NCBI GenBank assembly: GCA_903835275.1
Contig: CAILMK010000073.1
Coordinates: forward strand, 1 to 5,042
Source: an uncultured bacterium
Lineage (GTDB): Bacteria; Bacteroidota; Bacteroidia; CAILMK01
Length of the DNA stretch: 5,042 bases
Direction: 5' to 3'
In this document: positions 1-4,227 of the stretch, piece after piece
Position numbering within the stretch: position 1 is the first letter of the stretch
Layout: each line of letters starts with the position of its first letter
The notes under the pieces: generated by a model
Seen by the model: only the letters and a program-made list of their open reading frames with translations
Database searches by the model: none
What the model was told of the DNA's origin: nothing
Position numbers and translations under genes: made by a program

Positions 1-219
1 CGCAAAAAAGGAAAACTCCCTGTTCCGAAGGAAGTGATTGCCCGTGCGGCACAGCTTGCCGCGTGGTACTCCAAAGGGAAAAACGCCTCATTGCTGCCTG
101 TGATCTATACCCTGCGCAAATTCGTCCGCAAACCCAAGGGAGCAGCCCCCGGCGCCGTCGTCTGCGATAGGGAAGAAGTGATTATGGTGGAACCGAAGGA
201 ACTCAGTAGTAAGGAATAA
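1..219 (+). CDS. NFACT RNA-binding domain protein, RqcH-like (C-terminal part, 5' truncated by window edge)
   Basis: Frame 1 is open from the first base to TAA at 217-219, giving 72 residues of a C-terminus; the start lies outside the window. The segment LAAWYSKGKNASLLPVIYT followed by VRKPKGAAPG and a VIMVEP ending matches the end of the NFACT-R (DUF814) domain of the fibronectin-binding-like/RqcH family. In that family the conserved pattern is AA.YSKA..SS.VPV.YT, then KP.GA.PG. Known family role: RqcH binds the obstructed large ribosomal subunit with its peptidyl-tRNA and directs C-terminal tailing of the stalled peptide in ribosome quality control. That this protein does the same is inference, as only one domain is visible. 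The last four residues (SSKE) and the stop are encoded by the heptamer array that starts at 205, so the native family end is probably around VEPKEL. Confidence 0.85.
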   Translation, partial: RKKGKLPVPKEVIARAAQLAAWYSKGKNASLLPVIYTLRKFVRKPKGAAPGAVVCDREEVIMVEPKELSSKE

Positions 220-308
220 GTAGTCAGAGGTAGAATACAGGAAACAGAATACAGAAAACAGAAAACAGAAAACAGAATCAAGAATCAAGGAGCAAGGAGC
301 AAGAATGT
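205..308 (+). repeat. degenerate 7-nt tandem array, about 15 units, overlapping a gene 3' end
   Basis: Units begin with AG and recur every 7 nt: AGTAGTA, AGGAATA, AGTAGTC, one 6-nt unit AGAGGT, AGAATAC, AGGAAAC, AGAATAC, three copies of AGAAAAC, two of AGAATCA, two of AGGAGCA, then AGAATGT. Neighbouring units are most alike, as expected for stepwise duplication with drift. The first two units lie inside the NFACT-like gene and provide its SSKE tail and TAA. TAG or TAA occurs in all three forward frames between 207 and 223. It is purine-rich on the plus strand and directly precedes the GTGATGCC hairpin. Confidence 0.85.
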
Positions 309-318
309 AATTTGAGTT

Positions 319-337
319 GTGATGCCGTAGGCATCAC
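319..337. repeat. GTGATGCC-gta-GGCATCAC hairpin, copy A of a dispersed module
   Basis: A perfect 8-bp inverted repeat with a 3-nt loop, followed by a TTTATAGCAAAA tail. Related hairpins stand at 1389-1405 and 3621-3637, with tails TTTTGTAGCAAA and TTTTGTAGAA. All three follow a 7-nt-period region. It may work as a terminator or mRNA 3'-end structure for the NFACT-like gene, but no clean T-tract follows. From memory, similar ATGCC..GGCAT modules are common between Bacteroidota genes. Confidence 0.7.
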
Positions 338-360
338 ACGTTTATAGCAAAACAATTTTA

Positions 361-391
361 GCCCGAAGGGCATTCCCCCTTTGACAGGGGG
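361..391. repeat. two stacked small hairpins: GCCC-gaa-GGGC and CCCCCT-ttgac-AGGGGG
   Basis: GCCCGAAGGGC (361-371) is a 4-bp stem with a 3-nt loop. CCCCCT (375-380) pairs with AGGGGG (386-391) across 5 nt and is followed by TTAGGGGGATGA. With the hairpin at 319-337 this gives three inverted repeats within about 75 bp. From memory, the CCCCCTTT...GGGGGTTAGGGGGATG text is a frequent intergenic module in Bacteroidota. No function can be assigned from the sequence. Confidence 0.6.
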
Positions 392-410
392 TTAGGGGGA
401 TGACGAATTA

Positions 411-450
411 ATGTGCTAATGTGCCAATTAGATAATGTGATAATGAAAAC
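411..450. repeat. 8-nt tandem array, five units
   Basis: ATGTGCTA, ATGTGCCA, ATTAGATA, ATGTGATA and ATGAAAAC follow in exact 8-nt register. The period differs from the 7-nt arrays at gene ends. It lies between the C-rich hairpin and copy 1 of the ~180-bp repeat. No coding or regulatory signal was recognised in it. Confidence 0.65.
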
Positions 451-475
451 AAAATTCAAAACACAAACACACACA

Positions 476-657
476 AATCGTCCATAGATGTCATTCAGAA
501 GGAAACTTGCCCGTATATTTGATGTACTTGGAAAAAGAGCTTTTCCAGCGGAGTCTCTCGAAGAATGGGCTGCGTTTTGGAGAGGACTTCGCGAATACGA
601 CGCAGTGTCCCTTCCACCCACAAACCCATCCGTCAGGAGACACTGCTGTGACGATAA
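476..657. repeat. ~180-bp dispersed repeat, copy 1 (full length)
   Basis: It shares AATCGTCCATAGATGTCATT and the following three bases with copy 2 at 3047-3232, then a 25-nt identical stretch, and ends in the invariant AGGAGACACTGC seen in four places. Internal structure: a TATATTTG -7-like motif at 514-521, a GGAAAA/TTTTCC hairpin just downstream, and a terminal GCAGTGTC...GACACTGC stem. An ATG at 488 opens 63 codons, but comparison with copy 2 shows a one-base insertion and a one-base deletion plus many replacement changes, so it is treated as non-coding. It ends about 18 bp before the 676 start codon, so it forms the 5' flank of that gene. Confidence 0.85.
514..521 (+). promoter_or_regulatory. 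candidate -7 element TATATTTG inside repeat copy 1
   Basis: TATATTTG is an exact match to the Bacteroidota -7 consensus TAnnTTTG. It is conserved in copy 2 of the repeat at 3085-3092. I see no convincing -33 TTG about 20 bp upstream, so only half of the promoter is supported. It lies about 155 bp upstream of the 676 gene, which has no other good candidate (TAATTTG at 655-661 is one base short). Confidence 0.4.
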
Positions 658-675
658 TTTGAAAAAAAATAACAT

Positions 676-1185
676 ATGAGAAAATGGATAATGATAATAG
701 TTGGTATTATATTGTTAATAGTACTTGTAGCGGTAGTTTGGGAATTAATTTATTTTAAGTCCACCGCAAAGCAAGAAGTTTACATTTTACCTCAAGGATT
801 TAAAGGCATTGTTTTAGTGGCTTATGGTCAATCGGATGGATTAGATGATATAATAGAAGATGGAAAATTAATTTATAAAATACCACAAAGTGGTGTATTA
901 AAACTGAAACGAAAAGAAGCAACAACTATTACTCAAACTTGGTATTACTTTGAAGATGAGCAAGGGTTAAGAACGGAACTTTCTCATTGTTTTTCACCTT
1001 GTGAAGAAATGAAGAATAATCCCGATAAAATTTTTGCTTACAAAGAAACTAATGGGGGTTTTGAAAACGATGGAATACAGTTAGAAATGACTACCTTTTT
1101 AGTTAGCACTTTTCACGATACCGATAGCCTTAACATAGCAGATGAAAAATTTAATCCAATAGAGTTGCTTAAAAATAATAGATAA
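676..1185 (+). CDS. small membrane-anchored protein, DUF6843-like
   Basis: 169 residues. Residues 5-26 form one strong hydrophobic segment after MRK, with no lipobox and no clear cleavage site, so it reads as a signal anchor with the rest outside the cytoplasm. After it comes VYILPQGFKGIVLV (36-49) and YKIPQSGVL (67-75). This spacing of LP.GF.G.V and Y.IP..G.L resembles, from memory, the DUF6843 family of short extracytoplasmic proteins of unknown function; I cannot confirm it without a profile search. The start is the ATG directly before the hydrophobic segment. No Shine-Dalgarno sequence is visible, which is usual in this phylum. The gene is clearly more AT-rich than rocD, with many AAA, ATA, TTA and AAT codons, which may mean different ancestry. 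Repeat copy 1 ends only about 18 bp upstream. Confidence 0.8.
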   Translation: MRKWIMIIVGIILLIVLVAVVWELIYFKSTAKQEVYILPQGFKGIVLVAYGQSDGLDDIIEDGKLIYKIPQSGVLKLKRKEATTITQTWYYFEDEQGLRTELSHCFSPCEEMKNNPDKIFAYKETNGGFENDGIQLEMTTFLVSTFHDTDSLNIADEKFNPIELLKNNR

Positions 1186-1360
1186 GTCATGTAGTTTTTT
1201 TTCTTTCGGGTTTTCTCCCGCGTCAGCCGCGTGAGGGATCCCGAATAGTCGGGACAGGTACCGCGGAAAGCCCACAGCAGCGCAGGGTTTTCGTGCGTTG
1301 GCAACATGCGAGGACTTGCAGCGTATAGCCCGACCTGAAGGGGCACGCCCAAGGAAATAT
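1186..1360. repeat. GC-rich structured intergenic element
   Basis: After a T8 run (1195-1202) the composition jumps to GC-rich from about 1208 to 1350, between two AT-rich stretches. Hairpins seen: CTC-C-CGCG / CGCG-T-GAG with loop TCAGC (1215-1235); perfect TCCCGA-atag-TCGGGA (1239-1254); GAAAGCCC (1266-1273) with GGGTTTTC (1285-1292), which pairs with one G-U on the plus strand; and a short GTTGGCAAC palindrome (1297-1305). From memory this resembles a ~150-bp repeat scattered in Bacteroidota genomes. Minus-strand open frames across it are likely by-products of GC richness. It may be a non-coding RNA or a DNA-level repeat; the window has no second copy to compare. Confidence 0.55.
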
Positions 1361-1420
1361 TGAATAATAAATAATAAAGTGGAGCTCCTGATGCAGGCGG
1401 CATCACAGTTTTGTAGCAAA
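1361..1420. repeat. 7-nt-period run plus TGATGC-GCATCA hairpin, copy B of the dispersed module
   Basis: TGAATAA, TAAATAA, TAAAGTG and GAGCTCC follow at 7-nt spacing (1361-1388). They are followed by the perfect TGATGC-aggcg-GCATCA hairpin (1389-1405) and the tail CAGTTTTGTAGCAAA. The order (7-nt run, hairpin, TTTGTAGCAAA) is the same as at 205-353 and 3584-3650. Unlike those, it lies about 180 bp past the preceding stop codon because the GC-rich element is in between. Confidence 0.6.
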
Positions 1421-1440
1421 CACGAACGAATCCTTGAGTT

Positions 1441-1476
1441 ACTCCCCTCTCCTTGGGTGAAGGGATGGGGGTGAGG
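1441..1476. repeat. CCCCTCTCCTT...AAGGGATGGGGGTGAGG intergenic module
   Basis: A pyrimidine-rich arm (1443-1453) and a purine-rich arm (1460-1476) form an imperfect inverted repeat around GGGTG. It occupies the same place after the TGATGC hairpin module as the CCCCCT/AGGGGG hairpin does in the first block. From memory, C-rich/G-rich modules of this kind are common between Bacteroidota genes. No function is evident. Confidence 0.45.
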
Positions 1477-1495
1477 TCAGAATGTAAGCAAAACA

Positions 1496-1551
1496 ACGCA
1501 GCATCCCTTCAACCCACAAACCCGCCCTTCAGGAGACACTGCAATGACGGT
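1496..1551. repeat. 3' remnant of the ~180-bp dispersed repeat (copy 3)
   Basis: It matches only the last third of copies 1 and 2: ACGCAG-CATCCCTT, ACCCACAAACCC and CTTCAGGAGACACTGC followed by ATGACGG. The upstream promoter-like part is missing. The 3' arm AGGAGACACTGC is unchanged. The 5' arm reads GCAGCATCCC, which keeps pairing only as minus-strand RNA, using three G-U pairs. It stands about 190 bp upstream of rocD. Confidence 0.75.
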
Positions 1552-1671
1552 AAAGAATATTTGTTACTTATCATCCTACCCATGTTTACCTTTTATCTTT
1601 GGCACTGGCAAGGTTCCTACTGAATGACAACTCTTTATTTTCATAGTTAAGAAGATGATTATGGCTATGTC

Positions 1672-1711
1672 AATCTTTCCACTTTGCCACCTTGCAACTT
1701 TCCAACCAATA
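1672..1711. repeat. 8-nt tandem array overlapping the rocD promoter region
   Basis: AATCTTTC, CACTTTGC, CACCTTGC, AACTTTCC and AACCAATA follow in exact 8-nt register. The TTG at 1692-1694 inside the third unit is 22 bp upstream of the rocD -7 motif, a plausible -33 element. Gain or loss of one unit would therefore change this promoter. Confidence 0.6.
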
Positions 1712-1724
1712 TTCCGTAAATTTG
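1692..1724 (+). promoter_or_regulatory. rocD promoter: TTG (-33) and TAAATTTG (-7)
   Basis: TAAATTTG (1717-1724) fits the Bacteroidota -7 consensus TAnnTTTG, and a TTG stands 22 bp upstream at 1692-1694. The predicted transcription start near 1730 leaves a leader of only about 12-15 nt before the ATG at 1744. The 16 bases 1710-1725 are identical to 4416-4431 upstream of the secreted-protein gene. Confidence 0.6.
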
Positions 1725-1743
1725 CCCCATAAATTCAATAATT

Positions 1744-2994
1744 ATGCACACAGATAAAGATACTTTTCGCTATGTAAATGCGGAGGAGGCGATGGAGCTG
1801 GAAAATACGTACGGAGCGCATAATTATGCGCCGCTTCCGGTGGTGATTGCGCGTGGCGAAGGCGTTTTTGTCTGGGATACTGAGGGTAAGAGATACTATG
1901 ATTTCCTGGCGGCGTACAGCGCGCTGAATCACGGGCATTGTCACCCGCGTTTGGTAGAGGCATTGCGTGAACAGGCAGGAATACTGACCCTTACTTCACG
2001 TGCGTTTTACAATAATTTGTTGGGACAGTGCGAAGAGGTGCTTACGAAGCTTTTCGGCTATGATAAGGCACTGATGATGAATAGCGGCGCGGAAGCGGTG
2101 GAAACTGCGCTGAAACTGGCGCGCAGATGGGGATATGCAGTGAAAGGCATCCAGGATAGCCATGCGGTGATCGTGGTGGCGGCGAATAATTTCCACGGGC
2201 GCACCACAGGGATCATTTCTTTTTCCACGGATAAAAGTGCGCGTGATGGTTTCGGCCCCTATATGAATGGATATTTTACGGTTCCCTTTAATGACCTTGA
2301 ATCATTGGAGGAGGCATTTCAAAACCAACATGTATGTGCGTATCTTTTCGAGCCTGTACAGGGCGAAGCAGGCGTTATTATTCCAGATGATGGATACATA
2401 AAAGGCGTACGTGATTTGTGTACGAAATATAATGTCCTGATGATTGCCGATGAAATACAAACGGGCATGGGCAGAACGGGGAAATTGCTTTGTGTGGATC
2501 ACGAAAATGTGCATCCGGATATGATCATTCTTGGCAAGGCACTCGGCGGCGGAATGCTTCCGGTGTCAGTTGTGCTTTGCAACGATGAAATCATGCTGAA
2601 TATAAAACCGGGCGAACATGGATCCACTTTCGGTGGGAATCCGCTGGCGGCACGCGTTACGATGGAAGCGATACAGACATTGCTGGATGAAAAATTAGTG
2701 GAGAATTCAAATACATTTGGCATACGCTTTCGCGAACGCATGAGCGCAATAAAACATCCCCTTATCCGCGAAGTACGCGGCAAGGGTTTATTCAATGCCA
2801 TACGGTTGAATCCATCGGAGGTCACTGGCTATGACGTCTGCGTACGACTGAAAAATAACGGACTTCTTGCCAAGCAAACACACGGCAACGTTATCCGCTT
2901 TGCACCGCCTCTCATCATCACCGCAGAGCAACTGGAAGAATGTTGTGATATTATTGAGAAAACGTTTTCTGAAATTCTAATATCGAATATCTAA
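1744..2994 (+). CDS. rocD: ornithine--oxo-acid aminotransferase (ornithine aminotransferase)
   Basis: 416 residues, full length for bacterial RocD. It is a class III PLP-dependent aminotransferase (EC 2.6.1.13) that moves the delta-amino group of ornithine to 2-oxoglutarate, giving glutamate-5-semialdehyde, which links arginine/ornithine breakdown with proline and glutamate. Visible landmarks: the ornithine-site tyrosines in GAHNYAPLP (Y28) and AAYSALNHGHCHP (Y58); NSGAEAVETA phosphate-binding region (113-122); NNFHGRT with R153; EPVQGEAG with E208; ADEIQTGMGRTGK with PLP-ring D236; LGKALGGG with Schiff-base K265. All are offset by 27 from human OAT numbering (Y55, Y85, R180, E235, D263, K292), so the alignment is essentially gap-free there. 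The ATG at 1744 is chosen because it follows the TAAATTTG promoter closely and gives the expected N-terminus. The C-terminal LISNI and the stop fall in a heptamer array. It appears to be a single-gene unit. Confidence 0.97.
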   Translation: MHTDKDTFRYVNAEEAMELENTYGAHNYAPLPVVIARGEGVFVWDTEGKRYYDFLAAYSALNHGHCHPRLVEALREQAGILTLTSRAFYNNLLGQCEEVLTKLFGYDKALMMNSGAEAVETALKLARRWGYAVKGIQDSHAVIVVAANNFHGRTTGIISFSTDKSARDGFGPYMNGYFTVPFNDLESLEEAFQNQHVCAYLFEPVQGEAGVIIPDDGYIKGVRDLCTKYNVLMIADEIQTGMGRTGKLLCVDHENVHPDMIILGKALGGGMLPVSVVLCNDEIMLNIKPGEHGSTFGGNPLAARVTMEAIQTLLDEKLVENSNTFGIRFRERMSAIKHPLIREVRGKGLFNAIRLNPSEVTGYDVCVRLKNNGLLAKQTHGNVIRFAPPLIITAEQLEECCDIIEKTFSEILISNI

Positions 2995-3004
2995 TATCTA
3001 AAAA
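2977..3004 (+). repeat. 7-nt tandem array at the rocD 3' end, four units
   Basis: CTAATAT, CGAATAT, CTAATAT and CTAAAAA in exact 7-nt register. The rocD stop TAA (2992-2994) is inside the third unit and the last five or so codons are array-encoded. TAA also occurs at 2978 and 2999 in another frame. The unit sequence differs from the AG-type arrays at 205 and 3584, but the period and location at a gene end are the same. Confidence 0.75.
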
Positions 3005-3046
3005 AGCTCACAAAATAAAAAAAACAAAGACCAAATGTCAATAACC

Positions 3047-3232
3047 AATCGTCCATAGATGTCATTCAGCAGGAAACTTGCCCGTATATTTGATGCACTT
3101 GGGAGAAGGTCTTTCCCGGCGGGGTCTCTTGGAACGTTGGGCTGCGTTTTAGAAGGACTTCGCGTTTATGACTCAGCGTCCCTTACACACGCAATCCTAC
3201 CCTTCAGGAGACACTGCTGTAACGTGGATAAT
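3047..3232. repeat. ~180-bp dispersed repeat, copy 2 (full length)
   Basis: Same orientation and length as copy 1 (476-657), starting with 23 identical bases and ending in TTCAGGAGACACTGCTGTAACG. It carries the TATATTTG motif (3085-3092). The downstream hairpin is GGGAGA/TTTCCC where copy 1 has GGAAAA/TTTTCC, so an A-T pair has become G-C and another A-T has become G-T. The ATG at 3059 opens 79 codons similar to the copy 1 frame, but about nine codons in the middle are read in a shifted frame, arguing against a protein. It sits upstream of the 98-aa gene. Confidence 0.85.
3085..3092 (+). promoter_or_regulatory. candidate -7 element TATATTTG inside repeat copy 2
   Basis: Exact match to TAnnTTTG, at the same place as in copy 1, about 210 bp upstream of the 98-aa gene. 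No clear -33 TTG at the expected distance. No better promoter candidate is seen between 2995 and 3301. Confidence 0.4.
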
Positions 3233-3247
3233 CATTTCAATGAATAT

Positions 3248-3267
3248 CTTCGAGCGGACGCTCGAAG
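3248..3267. repeat. perfect hairpin CTTCGAGCG-ga-CGCTCGAAG
   Basis: A 9-bp perfect inverted repeat with a 2-nt centre, followed by GAGCGAGGCAAAG, which partly repeats the GAGCG motif. It lies between repeat copy 2 and the ATG at 3302, so it would be in the 5' leader of the 98-aa gene if transcription starts in the repeat. There is no T-tract, so a terminator role is not supported. Confidence 0.6.
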
Positions 3268-3301
3268 GAGCGAGGCAAAGAATTTAACCAATTACTAAAC
3301 C

Positions 3302-3598
3302 ATGAAATTAATCGAAGCAATTAGAATTTACAGGGAAACCATCAATAGCAGAAGTGCAGATTACCAGCGTGAATATACCGATGAAAATGGAAATATCTGC
3401 TACCGCGATCTTCTGATCTATCCGACCAATCCGGATGCAACGGCAAATTTCAAAAAAGCCTATATCATGCATCATAAAAATCCTGATTATCTCTCCATGG
3501 TGGATCTGTATAAATCCCACGATCTCGAACTGGCGTATTTTATTTTCAATTCGTCCAAACCGGATGAGGTGGAAATGGAAATCAGTAGTAAGGAATAA
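3302..3598 (+). CDS. hypothetical protein, 98 aa
   Basis: I do not recognise a family. The protein starts MKLIEAIRIYRETINSR, is rich in charged and aromatic residues, and has a central YTDENGNICYRDLLIYP segment. There is no signal peptide or membrane span, so it is probably cytosolic. Composition and codon use are close to rocD, and the frame has no internal irregularity, which supports a real gene. The start is the first ATG after the repeat region; there is no strong ribosome binding site. The last four residues, SSKE, and the TAA are encoded by the heptamer array starting at 3584, using the same 19 bases as the NFACT-like gene end. It is convergent with the tape-measure-like gene, 66 bp apart. 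Confidence 0.65.
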   Translation: MKLIEAIRIYRETINSRSADYQREYTDENGNICYRDLLIYPTNPDATANFKKAYIMHHKNPDYLSMVDLYKSHDLELAYFIFNSSKPDEVEMEISSKE

Positions 3599-3650
3599 GT
3601 TGTAAGTAGTAAGAATGAAATAATGCCGGAAGCATCACAATTTTGTAGAA
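3584..3650 (+). repeat. 7-nt tandem array plus degenerate ATGC hairpin, copy C of the dispersed module
   Basis: AGTAGTA, AGGAATA, AGTTGTA, AGTAGTA and AGAATGA (3584-3618) are in exact 7-nt register. ATAATGC-cggaa-GCATCAC and ATTTTGTAG follow. The first 18 bases, plus two upstream, give a 19-nt identity with 203-221. Stops occur in all three forward frames (3586, 3596, 3603). It fills the short gap between two convergent genes and could serve as a 3'-end signal for either; the hairpin is weaker than in copies A and B. Confidence 0.75.
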
Positions 3651-3664
3651 TCGGAGTTAGAGCC

Positions 3665-4177
3665 TCATATCCACTCCACATGCAAATATTCACTCATCCA
3701 TTGAGTTTTTATAAGGGAAATACCCCACGGCAATGTTTGTAAAAGTATATCAAAAGCTTTTCGGTCAATTTTCAATTTCCAACCCTCCGGAATTTTATTT
3801 AGAATACCGCGCCTCATAAGAAAAGATCCACGCAAACCATCTACGGAAGTATTGCCCAGTTTTTCCCACTGGCGGATTATAGTTTGAAGAAGTTCATTGG
3901 TCAATTCAATATCGGCATCTGTAAAAATGGGCGCATCAGCAATAAGTTCATCGATGGCAAGTCCGCACAAAATTTTATTCAGTGTATAGTCAGTTTTACC
4001 GTCCGGTATTTTTCCGTCAGTTAGATATTGCAATAAAAAAACGGCCTTCACAGCAGCTTCCTTGCTGATAAATTTTCCTTCAGTCATTATCCCTGCCCTG
4101 GAAAAATACATGGCAAGGAATGGCCATGCGAGCACCATTCCTGCATTATTAATATGAGTATTTTTGTTTTCGGCCAT
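3665..4177 (-). CDS. contractile injection system tape-measure protein, C-terminal domain (stand-alone or truncated)
   Basis: 170 residues, recognised from family memory as the conserved C-terminal region of the CIS tape-measure family (CIS_TMP) of phage-tail-like contractile systems. Landmarks in order: HINNAGMVLAWPFL (8-21), VFLLQYLTDG (46-55), LNKILCGLAIDE (66-77), W104 with LGNTS (107-111), GLRGSFLMRRG (114-124), LPWGISLIKTQWM (149-161) and VEW near the end. In full-length proteins this follows a long N-terminal part and helps define tube length; here only this part is present. The ATG at 4177 has AGGA about ten bases upstream and a CATATTTG promoter-like motif further up, so it may be expressed as it stands. 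Upstream is repeat DNA with no sign of the missing N-terminal part. No sheath, tube, baseplate or ATPase gene is visible. It may be a truncated relic, a solo domain protein, or the edge of a system outside the window. Confidence 0.75.
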   Translation of the reverse strand: MAENKNTHINNAGMVLAWPFLAMYFSRAGIMTEGKFISKEAAVKAVFLLQYLTDGKIPDGKTDYTLNKILCGLAIDELIADAPIFTDADIELTNELLQTIIRQWEKLGNTSVDGLRGSFLMRRGILNKIPEGWKLKIDRKAFDILLQTLPWGISLIKTQWMSEYLHVEWI

Positions 4178-4200
4178 TTGTTTTTCCTGCTTTAAAATCT

Positions 4201-4214
4201 CCGCAAATATGCGG
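4201..4214 (-). promoter_or_regulatory. candidate -7 region CATATTTG within a CCGCA/TGCGG palindrome, for the tape-measure-like gene
   Basis: On the minus strand the sequence reads CCGCATATTTGCGG, about 25 bases before the ATG. CATATTTG differs from TAnnTTTG in its first two bases but keeps the TTTG core, and the site is also a 5-bp inverted repeat with a 4-base centre. No good -33 TTG was found. It may be a promoter, an operator, or both. Confidence 0.35.
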
Positions 4215-4227
4215 TTAATTTTTAGTA

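Noticed and set aside
205..308. CRISPR array
   Set aside because: Units are 7 nt in direct tandem with no spacers.
488..679. 63-codon open frame in repeat copy 1, with an ATGA overlap to the 676 gene
   Set aside because: The similar frame in copy 2 (3059-3298) differs by a one-base insertion and a one-base deletion and by many amino-acid-changing differences, and the other copies do not keep the frame. The DNA repeat explains the similarity. The overlap could be chance.
1195..1202. T8 run as an intrinsic terminator of the 676 gene
   Set aside because: No GC-rich hairpin stands directly before the T-run; the hairpins lie after it.
1099..1496. Two minus-strand open frames of 106 and 127 codons over the GC-rich element
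   Set aside because: They overlap each other, cross unrelated repeat modules and the end of the 676 gene, and have no consistent start or composition. They arise from GC-rich repeat sequence.
3059..3298. 79-codon open frame in repeat copy 2
   Set aside because: Its first part is repeat-derived, about nine codons are read in a different frame from copy 1, and its end runs through a hairpin module. No sign of protein-level selection.
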